A stretch of DNA of 19,410 bases, from NCBI GenBank assembly GCA_005223085.1, contig NJBP01000044.1, forward strand, positions 1 through 19,410, in the 5' to 3' direction. The DNA is from Candidatus Aerophobetes bacterium Ae_b3b (GTDB lineage Bacteria; Aerophobota; Aerophobia; Aerophobales; AE-B3A). Shown piece after piece: positions 7,750 through 14,965 of the stretch (the first letter of the stretch is position 1; every line of letters begins with the position of its first letter). The notes beneath the pieces were generated by a model. The model worked only from the letters and a program-made list of their open reading frames with translations. It had not been told where the DNA came from and did no database searches. The position numbers and the translations under genes were made by a program.

Positions 7750-8586
7750 TCATTCTTTGACCGCCCCCGCGGTGAGCCCCTGGATGATGTACTTTTGGCC
7801 CAGGAGATACATAGTTAATATCGGAATCAACATTAAGACTGCTCCAGCCATGAGCTCACCCCACAGGTATACATCTCCCAGGATTCTTTCTGAAAGCCAC
7901 ATAGGTGTGGTCTTCTTTGATTCGGTACTTATGAACGTGAAGGCATAGAGCAGTTCATTCCAGCTCAACAGGAAACAATAAACGGTGGCTGTTATCACCC
8001 CCGGGAGAGCTACGGGAAGAATCACCCGAAAAAGTGCTCCTATCCTCCCACAGCCGTCTATTCGTGCCGCCTCTTCCAGCTCTCGGGGAATAGTGCTGAA
8101 ATATCCGGTGAGAAGCCAAGTCGCAAAAGGAACGCCAAATACAGGATATACGAGTATTAAAGAAGAGAGTTTATCCGTCAGGCCAAAAAAGTTAATCACA
8201 ATCAGTAAAGGAATGAACAGTACCGCTGCAGGAAAAAGGTAGACAAACAAGATCATTTGACTGACTGCCTGACGTCCTTTATAACGAAAGTGGGATAAGC
8301 TATACGCGGCTAGTATGGCGATCAGCATCGAAAAGCCGGTTGCAGACATGGCAACCATCAAGCTATTTTTGTAGTACACAGAGAGCCCTTCCTTTACTAT
8401 ATTAACATAATGGCCAAGATACAGGGTGCGGGGAAAAAAAGTGGGGGTACGGCTATAAATCTCAGCGGTGGTTTTTAGTGAAGTAAGAATCATCCAGTAC
8501 AAGGGAAAAGCAATGATAAAGACGAGCATACCGAGGCCGAAACAGAAAAAGATTCGCCCCAGAGGCTTCCTGGTTCTTAGTGACAT
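7750..8586 (-). CDS. Sugar-type ABC transporter permease (MalG/LacG-like)
   Basis: Second inner-membrane permease of a CUT1-type carbohydrate importer. About six hydrophobic segments are visible, the first being FCFGLGMLVFIIAFPLYWMIL after a basic N-terminus. The cytoplasmic EAA loop that docks the ATPase reads ELEEAARIDGCGRIGALFRVILPVALPG, at residues ~169-196. At 278 aa it matches the family. Two GTG codons lie just upstream in frame, but AGAGAGG is about 10 bases before the ATG at 8586, which I take as the start; the GTG at 8592 is the alternative. It is 7 bases from the stop of the partner permease, so the pair are coupled. No ATPase gene follows. Confidence 0.93.
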   Translation of the reverse strand: MSLRTRKPLGRIFFCFGLGMLVFIIAFPLYWMILTSLKTTAEIYSRTPTFFPRTLYLGHYVNIVKEGLSVYYKNSLMVAMSATGFSMLIAILAAYSLSHFRYKGRQAVSQMILFVYLFPAAVLFIPLLIVINFFGLTDKLSSLILVYPVFGVPFATWLLTGYFSTIPRELEEAARIDGCGRIGALFRVILPVALPGVITATVYCFLLSWNELLYAFTFISTESKKTTPMWLSERILGDVYLWGELMAGAVLMLIPILTMYLLGQKYIIQGLTAGAVKE

Positions 8587-8593
8587 CACCACA

Positions 8594-9460
8594 TCACCTC
8601 TCTCTCAATACTATTCTCGACGTTATCAGAATTAACCCTACAAGAAGAGGAAATACCATTACGGAAAACGTAATGGCCTGTCCGATATGTTGACCTCTAA
8701 TGCCGATCTCATAGACAAAGGGCACCATGATCATACTATGATACCCTGGGCCTCCTCTGGTCAAAAGATACACGATCTCAAAATCATTAAACGTCCAGAT
8801 GGTAGAAAGAAGTATCGCAATCATGGCGATACTTCTTAGTGCCGGCAGCGTCACGTACAAGAAACACTGAAACGTGTTAGCCCCGTCAATTTTAGCTGCC
8901 TCATATGACTGTCCAGGAACGCTCTGGAGTCCAGCTAACAGAAGAATGCCAAAAAAGGGAAATCCTCTCCAGACATTGACCGCAATAACTGAACCAAGGG
9001 CTAATGAACTACTTGAAAGCCACGGGACCGGACCTACGTTTATCCGCACCAGAAAGAAGTTAAAGACACCAACTAAATCATCATATAGCCATCGCCACGT
9101 AAAGCAGGTCACTACGGTGGGAAGAATCCAAGGAATCAACAAAAAACCCCGAAAGAAATTTCTCCCCCGAAAATCCCGGTTTAAAAGAAGTGCTGCTCCT
9201 AACCCCAGAACAAACTTCAAAGTAATTGACACAGACGTATAAACAAGTGTGTTTTTGAGGACTTTGAAAAAATCTGGATTTCTCAGCCAATAGATGTAAT
9301 TACCCAGTCCGATAAATTCCGCCGGCATCCCGATGTTCTTTTTCTGAAAGCTGAGCCAGATGTTAATAAAAAAGGGAAATAGGATCATCCCCATGACATA
9401 AAAAAACACTGGTAAAATAAGGATGACTCCTAATCTTCGTTCCTCGGTACCGACTTTCAC
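8594..9460 (-). CDS. Sugar-type ABC transporter permease (MalF/UgpA-like)
   Basis: First permease of the same CUT1-type importer. The 288-aa protein starts with a hydrophobic segment (LGVILILPVFFYVMGMILFPFF) and has six likely membrane segments. The EAA loop is SYEAAKIDGANTFQCFLYVTLPAL (residues ~185-208), the ATPase-contact signature. The start codon is GTG, with no strong ribosome site in front (AGTGAG about 15 bases upstream); an ATG start is absent nearby. It is separated from the binding-protein gene by 114 bases that contain a strong hairpin, so it is probably expressed at a lower level than the binding protein. Confidence 0.92.
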   Translation of the reverse strand: MKVGTEERRLGVILILPVFFYVMGMILFPFFINIWLSFQKKNIGMPAEFIGLGNYIYWLRNPDFFKVLKNTLVYTSVSITLKFVLGLGAALLLNRDFRGRNFFRGFLLIPWILPTVVTCFTWRWLYDDLVGVFNFFLVRINVGPVPWLSSSSLALGSVIAVNVWRGFPFFGILLLAGLQSVPGQSYEAAKIDGANTFQCFLYVTLPALRSIAMIAILLSTIWTFNDFEIVYLLTRGGPGYHSMIMVPFVYEIGIRGQHIGQAITFSVMVFPLLVGLILITSRIVLRER

Positions 9461-9504
9461 TAGTTATGTTTTACTCACTTCGCTGATGTTAATAAAAATA
9501 ACTG

Positions 9505-9541
9505 CGGAGGAGTAGCCCTGTGTATAGAGGCTACTCCTCCG
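9505..9541 (-). terminator. Hairpin between binding-protein and permease genes (leaky terminator or mRNA stabiliser)
   Basis: A perfect 13-base inverted repeat, CGGAGGAGTAGCC at 9505-9517 and GGCTACTCCTCCG at 9529-9541, has an 11-base loop. In the direction of transcription (minus) it is followed by CAGTTATTTTTATT, a broken T-run. This suits partial termination or 3'-end protection of the upstream binding-protein message while letting some transcripts through to the permeases. Confidence 0.65.
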
Positions 9542-9574
9542 TCACTCCGGTCTTTCATGCGTTACGCACACTTT

Positions 9575-10867
9575 CTATTCCCAGCGTGCATAGATCCCTT
9601 TGGCCTTTTCAAAACCCCACTCAAGGGCTTGTTCGGAAGTCCACCCCTCTACAATGACTTTCTGGATCATGTCCGACAGAACATAACCGGCGAAAATCTC
9701 GCCGGCCGCTGCAGTGGGAGGTCCGGGCCATCCTTCGTAAACTCCATATTTTGCACCCATTTCCGCAAATGCTTTCTTATAAGGATCTTTCCAGAAGGGA
9801 TTGTCCAGTAAAGCCGGATATACAGGTTGGATTTGGCCTCCCGCCTGCTCGATCCATCCCTGATACCGGACGGGCTCCATTATGAACTTAATGAGCTCTT
9901 TAGCAATCTCGGGGTATCGTGTTGCTTTGTTTGCCACAATGGCATGAGGGGAGACGTCACTAAACCTTCCTGCAGGACCTTCAGGGATGGGCGTAATCGC
10001 GGTGTTTTCTAGTAGAGCTGGGTCATTCTGCCTCATGTAATTGTATACACTGGCAGTGTTCTGTATCCCGGCAGCCCATTTTGTTTGATAAGCCCTGTTG
10101 TTACTGCCATCATCCCAGGAAGCAATCCCGCGGGGCATAATGCCCTCTTCGACCAAACCGGCTATATACTTGACCGCCTCCAGGGTTTCCTCCGATTTTA
10201 AGACCAGATTTCCCTCCTTATCCGCTACTGACCCTCCGTAAGACCAGATAACAGTGTTAATAAATTTCTCTCCGTCCGTCGCCGGCCTTCCCAGGGCGGT
10301 GGCAAATCCGTAAAATGAGCCTCCCTCGGTAATTTTTTTTGCCGTATCCTTGAGCTGATCCCACGTGTCAGGAACTGATAATCCCAGATTTGCCAGAATA
10401 TCCTTTCTCCAATAATGAGCTTCTGCACTACTATGCAGTGGAAGACCAATCTTCCTCCCTTCTGCGGTAACAGCGTCGCTTAGCATGGGCGACAAAAGAG
10501 ATTTTGCATTCATTTCACTAAACACATCCGTAATATCGAGCAGTATCCCCATATGCTCAAACTGAATAATGTTACTGATCCACATTTCGGATACATCTGG
10601 AAAAGTTTTGGCTTCTACCGAGGCCATCCATTTCCGAAACAGCTCTTCCGCGGGAATGAAACTAACGTTTACTTTTACTCCCTTGCTCTGCTCAAATTCT
10701 TTTATCTGGTTGGCCATATACGCGTTCTGTTCTTTGACAAAAGACCTCCAGAACCACACGTTCAAAGTTGGCTTTTCTTGGGCTAGTACGGAAATGAACT
10801 GCCCTAGCACTACGAAGACGACAACAGTACTTATGAGAAGACAACCCCATTTCTTCTTTTGAACCAT
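9575..10867 (-). CDS. Extracellular solute-binding protein of the sugar-type ABC importer (family 1)
   Basis: Binds the ligand outside the inner membrane and hands it to the two permeases. The 430-aa precursor has a signal peptide: KKK near the start, a hydrophobic core (CLLISTVVVFVVLGQFIS) and a likely cut after VLA-QE at about residue 29. I see no lipobox. The mature part starts TLNVWFWRS and carries KGVKVNVSFIPAEE, PDVSEMW and TAITPIPEGPAGR, all usual for family 1 binding proteins. The ribosome site AAGGGAGGAGGG lies close before the ATG at 10867. First gene of a minus-strand operon with two permeases and a URO-D-family gene. The aromatic-rich N-terminus (WFW) fits sugar binding, but the ligand cannot be told. 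Confidence 0.93.
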   Translation of the reverse strand: MVQKKKWGCLLISTVVVFVVLGQFISVLAQEKPTLNVWFWRSFVKEQNAYMANQIKEFEQSKGVKVNVSFIPAEELFRKWMASVEAKTFPDVSEMWISNIIQFEHMGILLDITDVFSEMNAKSLLSPMLSDAVTAEGRKIGLPLHSSAEAHYWRKDILANLGLSVPDTWDQLKDTAKKITEGGSFYGFATALGRPATDGEKFINTVIWSYGGSVADKEGNLVLKSEETLEAVKYIAGLVEEGIMPRGIASWDDGSNNRAYQTKWAAGIQNTASVYNYMRQNDPALLENTAITPIPEGPAGRFSDVSPHAIVANKATRYPEIAKELIKFIMEPVRYQGWIEQAGGQIQPVYPALLDNPFWKDPYKKAFAEMGAKYGVYEGWPGPPTAAAGEIFAGYVLSDMIQKVIVEGWTSEQALEWGFEKAKGIYARWE

Positions 10868-11059
10868 TTTAACCCTCCTCCCTTAAGACCTGGTTCGCTC
10901 TTTCCTCAAAGCCCCTAGAGAGACTAATCTTTCAACACTTCTCTCTTTGCAAAGTTTTCCTTTCCCCCAGCCAATGGCCCCATTTATTTTCTATTTCTCA
11001 CCTCCTCCTGGCCCTATTTTTGGCCTTTCTTTTTAGATAAGGATCTAACTTCATTATTA

Positions 11060-11088
11060 ATTATTAGCAAATTTCTTTTGTCTGTCAA
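11060..11088 (-). promoter_or_regulatory. Promoter for the ABC importer operon
   Basis: Minus-strand TTGACA (11088-11083), a 17-base spacer and AATAAT (11065-11060), one base from the TATAAT consensus. The start would be near 11053, leaving a leader of about 185 bases before the binding-protein ATG. It is back to back with the iclR promoter; the two -35 boxes are about 38 bases apart, so one bound regulator could affect both. Confidence 0.55.
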
Positions 11089-11126
11089 TACCTCAAATTA
11101 TTGGACATTCCCCAGTTTTGGTTTCC

Positions 11127-11159
11127 TTGACAAGAATTTTACTTTAATTACCATATAAT
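11127..11159 (+). promoter_or_regulatory. Promoter for iclR and perhaps the downstream TRAP operon
   Basis: A perfect TATAAT is at 11154-11159 and a perfect TTGACA at 11127-11132, but the spacer is 21 bases, longer than the optimal 17. Such spacing usually gives a weak or activator-dependent promoter. The predicted start, about 11166, coincides with the first base of the palindrome at 11166-11186. Confidence 0.5.
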
Positions 11160-11165
11160 AGAACA

Positions 11166-11186
11166 TTGTTCGAAATAGGCGAACAA
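11166..11186. promoter_or_regulatory. Perfect palindrome, probable IclR-family operator
   Basis: TTGTTCG (11166-11172), seven bases AAATAGG, then CGAACAA (11180-11186): a perfect 7-base inverted repeat. It lies between the TATAAT box and the iclR ATG at 11189, covering the predicted transcription start and the place where a ribosome site should be. The symmetric half-sites are of the sort dimeric winged-helix regulators bind; self-repression by the downstream gene product is the simplest reading. Confidence 0.55.
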
Positions 11187-11188
11187 AT

Positions 11189-11956
11189 ATGAAGTCCGTA
11201 GAGAAGGCCATAGAAATTCTGGAGGCTTTGGCTAAAAGAGAGAATGGGATAGGAATAACTCAGTTAAGTCGAGAGCTGGACCTACCAAAGAGCACCATTC
11301 ATCAAATTCTCTCCACCCTTAAAAGCGTAAGATTCGCAGAGCAAAATCCCGAGGATAGAAAATATCATTTGGGACTCCGGATTTTCGAGCTGGGCAACAT
11401 TTTTCAATCGCAACTTCAACTTAGAAAAATAGCCTATTCTTACTTGTATAATATAAGCGGAAAGACCAATGAGACAACCTACCTGGTAGTTCTGAAAGAT
11501 AACAGGACAGTTTACATAGACTGCGTGGAGTCAACGGCAAGGCTGAGGGCGCATCCTCTTTTTGGAATAAGAGTTCCTCTTCATTGTACCGGCGTGGGTA
11601 AAGCCATAATGGCCTTTTTGCCGGAGCAGAAAATAAATGAAATTATCCATGAAGATGGGTTAGAAAGATTTACCGAAAATACTATTACTGATCCCCAGAT
11701 ACTTAAACGAGAGCTAAAGGAAATTAGGAAAAGAGGATATGCAATTGATAATATGGAACATGCGGAGGGGATTCGCTGTGTGGGTGCCCCTATAAGAAAT
11801 CATCGAAAGGAAGTTTTTGCTGCCATCAGTGTTTCTGGTCCTTCTCAGAGATTTGATCCTCCAAGGATACCGGCTATAGCTAAATTGGTTATTGAAGCAT
11901 CTGAGGAAATTTCAAGAAAAATGGGCTATAAAAAACAAAATATGCCTGAGGCCTAA
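11189..11956 (+). CDS. IclR-family transcriptional regulator
   Basis: IclR proteins control carbon-source genes and sense small carboxylic acids or sugar acids through a C-terminal GAF-like domain. The 255-aa protein starts with SVEKAIEILEAL and a winged helix-turn-helix (residues ~22-50: ITQLSRELDLPKSTIHQILSTL), then EDRKYHLGLRIFELG. The effector domain shows HCTGVGKAIMAFLP (~132-145), RKRGYAIDNMEHAEGIRCVGAPI, and VFAAISVSGP. No clear Shine-Dalgarno precedes the ATG because the palindrome occupies that space; the start matches the family exactly. It is divergent from the ABC importer and 98 bases upstream of the TRAP genes in the same direction, so it may control both. Ligand unknown, but likely related to the TRAP or ABC substrate. 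Confidence 0.94.
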   Translation: MKSVEKAIEILEALAKRENGIGITQLSRELDLPKSTIHQILSTLKSVRFAEQNPEDRKYHLGLRIFELGNIFQSQLQLRKIAYSYLYNISGKTNETTYLVVLKDNRTVYIDCVESTARLRAHPLFGIRVPLHCTGVGKAIMAFLPEQKINEIIHEDGLERFTENTITDPQILKRELKEIRKRGYAIDNMEHAEGIRCVGAPIRNHRKEVFAAISVSGPSQRFDPPRIPAIAKLVIEASEEISRKMGYKKQNMPEA

Positions 11957-12054
11957 AAAATCCAGCAAAGGGGGTGATGATCTATATCACAGGCATACGA
12001 CCTTAATTTAGGCCTTATCAACAACAGAAAAATTTATTAAAGGAGGTATCTGAG

Positions 12055-13059
12055 ATGAAAGGATGGAAGATTATCGTCGTTTGTATTCTTGCAGTAGGAC
12101 TCCTGTCTTCCGCAAGTTTTGCTCAGGAGAAGACCTATACCCTCCGCTTTAACACGGTAGCCGGACCTAAGGAACCTCAGACTCAGGCTATGAACAAGTT
12201 TGCCGAAGTAGTTGAGGAGTTAAGCGCAGGTAAAATCATAGTTAAAGTTTTTCATTCTGGTGCGCTCGGAGATCAAAAGACAGCTCTTTTGGGCATTATG
12301 CGAGGGACCTTAGAGATGACCAGTGATGCCAGTCCTGCCTGGTTTGCAGAGCTCTGTGATTATCCCGAGATAGGTGTTTTAGAAACACCTTACGCCTTCA
12401 GAGATCTCGACCATCTCTATAGAGTTCTCACTGGGCCAACAGGCCGGAAGTATTGGGATGAGCTTACCAAATCTGGATTGCGAGTTCTCGACATATGGTA
12501 CCTCGGTACCCGTGAATTAAATCTGACCAAGAAAGCTGGTGTGGTGCGAAGGCCTGAAGGTCTGAAGGGAATTAAGTTAAGGATGCCCAATGTAGAAGCC
12601 TGGCTTGATGTAGGAAGAGCTCTTGGAGCAGAGCCTACACCTTTGGGATTTGGAGAGGTTTATATGGCTCTAAAAACCGGAACTGTAGATGGTCAGGACA
12701 ACCCTCTTCCCACAGACTACTCGGCAAAGTTTTGCGAAGTAACTCATTACATCATCCTTACTGACCATATGATTGGTTTTATCACACCGGTAATCAACGA
12801 AAAGCTGTGGCAGAGTATGCCTGAAAAGTATCGGGTTTATATCAAAAAAGCTATACAGGTGGCTCGATTCTACCAGAACAGAATAGTACTGGAACAAGAG
12901 GCTAAACTCCTAGGGAAGTTTGTAAAGGATTATGGAATGGAAATAATCATCCCGGACAAGCAAGCTTTCATGGAAAATGTCAAAAAGTTCTACAGCCAGC
13001 CCAAGTTCGATAAAAAGTGGGGGAAAGGGATTTACGCCAAGATTCAAGCTATAGAATAG
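12055..13059 (+). CDS. dctP: TRAP transporter solute-binding protein (DctP family)
   Basis: The periplasmic receptor of a TRAP importer, which uses ion gradients to take up organic acids. The 334-aa precursor has a signal peptide (MKGWKIIVVCILAVGLLSSASFA) with a likely cut before QEK at residue 24. Family marks are YTLRFNT near the mature start, FHSGALGDQK, LRMPN with R176 (the arginine that usually pins the ligand carboxylate), the segment TPLGFGEVYMALKTGTVDGQDNP (~195-217) and FITPVINEKLW. An AAAGGAGGT ribosome site lies just before the ATG at 12055, the strongest in the window, fitting a highly made protein. Aldolase and KdsB genes downstream favour a sugar acid or ulosonic acid ligand, but this is inferred. 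Confidence 0.94.
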   Translation: MKGWKIIVVCILAVGLLSSASFAQEKTYTLRFNTVAGPKEPQTQAMNKFAEVVEELSAGKIIVKVFHSGALGDQKTALLGIMRGTLEMTSDASPAWFAELCDYPEIGVLETPYAFRDLDHLYRVLTGPTGRKYWDELTKSGLRVLDIWYLGTRELNLTKKAGVVRRPEGLKGIKLRMPNVEAWLDVGRALGAEPTPLGFGEVYMALKTGTVDGQDNPLPTDYSAKFCEVTHYIILTDHMIGFITPVINEKLWQSMPEKYRVYIKKAIQVARFYQNRIVLEQEAKLLGKFVKDYGMEIIIPDKQAFMENVKKFYSQPKFDKKWGKGIYAKIQAIE

Positions 13060-13069
13060 GCGGTAAGCT

Positions 13070-13111
13070 TGCCCCGGGGAAGGTCTTTCTTTGTTGCCTC
13101 TTCCCGGGGCA
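13070..13111 (+). terminator. GC-rich hairpin between dctP and dctQ
   Basis: TGCCCCGGG at 13070-13078 pairs with CCCGGGGCA at 13103-13111, and the stem may be extended by a G-T and an A-T pair. The loop is about 20 bases. What follows, CTTATTACTCTAATAAGG, is only mildly T-rich. As in the ABC operon, it sits between the binding-protein and membrane-protein genes, so partial termination or mRNA protection of dctP is likely. Confidence 0.6.
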
Positions 13112-13138
13112 CTTATTACTCTAATAAGGTAAGAGTGT

Positions 13139-13648
13139 ATGAGAAGGATTTTCAAGAAGATATTCGATTTGCTGGAGGTTCACCTGGCAGTCTTAATTTT
13201 TCTGGTTTTAATTTTCTCCGTGGTAATCCAGGTTTTTTCTCGATATGTCCTCAACCGACCTTTACCACGCCTCTTTGAGCTATCTATCTATAGTTTCGTC
13301 TGGGTTATCTATCTGGGTGCTCCTCTGGCAAAACGGTATAGAAGACACATTCGCTTTGATATTCTTTACCGTAAATTCCCCAGAAAAGTGCAACTCCTCA
13401 TCGATATAGGTTTTGATATATTAACCAACGCAGTGCTTCTCCTAATCTTGATTCCCAGCATAGAATACACTGCCTGGAACTACAGAATAAAAGCCTCATC
13501 TCTGCGCATACCCTGGACTTACCTTCTGGTATGCTTTCCCATATTTATTGGACTTCTTTTCATTCATAACTCTGTCTGGATCTATACTTATATACGAGAG
13601 CTTTTGGGAAAGAAGGCATCCATTAAAGAGGTTCCACCATGGCAGTAG
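13139..13648 (+). CDS. dctQ: TRAP transporter small membrane subunit (DctQ family)
   Basis: The four-helix small subunit that pairs with DctM in the inner membrane. The 169-aa protein has four hydrophobic segments: residues ~14-33 (VHLAVLIFLVLIFSVVIQVF), ~45-60, ~87-107 and ~127-150. Family marks are SRYVLNRPLPRLFELS after helix 1, the RRHIRFD segment between helices 2 and 3, and SSLRIPW before helix 4. AAGGTAAGAG before the ATG at 13139 is a modest ribosome site. The 3' end overlaps dctM by 10 bases, so the two membrane subunits are translationally coupled, as in many TRAP operons. Confidence 0.92.
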   Translation: MRRIFKKIFDLLEVHLAVLIFLVLIFSVVIQVFSRYVLNRPLPRLFELSIYSFVWVIYLGAPLAKRYRRHIRFDILYRKFPRKVQLLIDIGFDILTNAVLLLILIPSIEYTAWNYRIKASSLRIPWTYLLVCFPIFIGLLFIHNSVWIYTYIRELLGKKASIKEVPPWQ

Positions 13649-14931
13649 CTGTTTGGCTGATAGTTTTTGCCGCTGTTTTTGCTGTGGGGTATCCTATTGC
13701 TCTGGGAATGCTCATAAGTTCAGCTCTTTATTTTTTGTTATCCGACATAAGCCTCGCTACCCTTATGGATATAATGGTCATAAAATTCGAGAATCAATTT
13801 GTCCTCCTGGCTGTTCCTCTTTTTATTTTTACCGCTAAAGTTATGAATGCTGGCAAAGTAACTGACCGGGTTTTTGATTTTGCCAAAACTTTGGTGGGTC
13901 CGCTTAAAGGAGGATTGGGTCATGTGAATATTGTAGCAAGTATAATCTTTGCTGGAATGACCGGTTCTGAAATAGCTGACGTTGCTGGTCTGGGAGCTGT
14001 GGAAATTAAGGCCATGAAAGATGGAGGTTACGATGGTCCCTTTAGCTGTGCCGTTACCTGTGCTTCAGCTACCATAGGACCTATTATTCCCCCCAGTATT
14101 CCCATGGTTATTTACTCTATGCTTTCAGGTACATCAATAGGATACCTCTTTCTGGGAGGGTTTATTCCTGGGCTTATCCTGGGAGGAGTTTTGATGCTTC
14201 TGGTTTATATCATTTCCGTTAAGAGAAACTATCCTTCCGAAAAAAGGGTCTCCTTCAGGGAATTCTTGAAAAGCCTTACCAAATCTTTTCTTGCTCTTAT
14301 GGCCCCGGTACTCCTCCTGGGCGGGATCTACGGAGGGGTCTTTACTCCAACAGAGGCAGCAGGCGTAGTGAGTGCCTACGCATTAATTCTTTCCTTAGTT
14401 GTCTACCGAACAGTTGGTTTAAAAGCACTTTACAAGATTCTTATTGATACAGTAGTAAGCACCGGATTTATTACCTTTCTTATAGCCGGCGCCTTCGTAT
14501 TTGGTTATGTGATAGCAAGGGAGGAAATACCGGTTCTAATCACCAATGGTTTTATAAGTTTGGGGTTAATGGAAAGCAAGTGGACTGTACTTCTCTCTCT
14601 TAACGCACTATTTTTGATTTTGGGTTGTTTTATTGATGTTTCAGCTATTTTATTGATAATTGTACCCATTGTTCTACCTCTGGTTGAAGCTGCAGGAATC
14701 GACCTGGTTCACTTTGGAGTTATAGCTGTCTTCAATTTAATGATCGCCCTGGATACACCACCTTATGGTGAAACTATTTTTATTACCAGTGCCATCAGTG
14801 GAACTCCTTTCCCTGATGTTGTGAAGGAAATGCTGCCATTTATAGCTTTTGAAATAGGTGCCCTCATGATATGCACCTATATTCCTGACCTTGTTCTCTG
14901 GTTACCCCGATTAGCCGGTTATCTGGGGTAG
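13639..14931 (+). CDS. dctM: TRAP transporter large membrane subunit (DctM family)
   Basis: The large, roughly twelve-helix transport subunit. The 430-aa length is standard. It shows the repeated TRAP segments: LLAVPLFIFTAKVMNAGKVTDRVFDFA (~54-80), the GHVNIVASIIFAGMTGSEIADVAGLGAVEIKAM stretch (~94-126), CASATIGPIIPPSIPMVIYSM (~138-158), FTPTEAAGVVSAYAL, and near the end the PPYGETIFITSAISGTP stretch. The start overlaps dctQ, with AGAGG just upstream. Followed after 34 bases by the 406-aa gene, in line with one operon. The combination DctP-DctQ-DctM is complete, so this importer should be functional without other membrane genes. Confidence 0.95.
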   Translation: MAVAVWLIVFAAVFAVGYPIALGMLISSALYFLLSDISLATLMDIMVIKFENQFVLLAVPLFIFTAKVMNAGKVTDRVFDFAKTLVGPLKGGLGHVNIVASIIFAGMTGSEIADVAGLGAVEIKAMKDGGYDGPFSCAVTCASATIGPIIPPSIPMVIYSMLSGTSIGYLFLGGFIPGLILGGVLMLLVYIISVKRNYPSEKRVSFREFLKSLTKSFLALMAPVLLLGGIYGGVFTPTEAAGVVSAYALILSLVVYRTVGLKALYKILIDTVVSTGFITFLIAGAFVFGYVIAREEIPVLITNGFISLGLMESKWTVLLSLNALFLILGCFIDVSAILLIIVPIVLPLVEAAGIDLVHFGVIAVFNLMIALDTPPYGETIFITSAISGTPFPDVVKEMLPFIAFEIGALMICTYIPDLVLWLPRLAGYLG

Positions 14932-14965
14932 AGTTGGAAGAATTTGACTACTCAGAGAGAATAAA

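Noticed and set aside
11974-11990. GTGAT-N7-ATCAC dyad before dctP as a CRP-like site
   Set aside because: Spacing does not match the CRP consensus (TGTGA-N6-TCACA) and no promoter box is placed to use it.
11977-12006. Nine-residue leader peptide frame after AAAGGGGG before dctP
   Set aside because: Too short to support, without runs of regulatory codons or an attenuator hairpin directly after it.
11949-12015. AGGCCTAAA and TTTAGGCCT as a 9-base inverted repeat flanking the iclR-dctP gap
   Set aside because: The arms are far apart, the core AGGCCT is itself palindromic, and no T-run or operator spacing supports a function.
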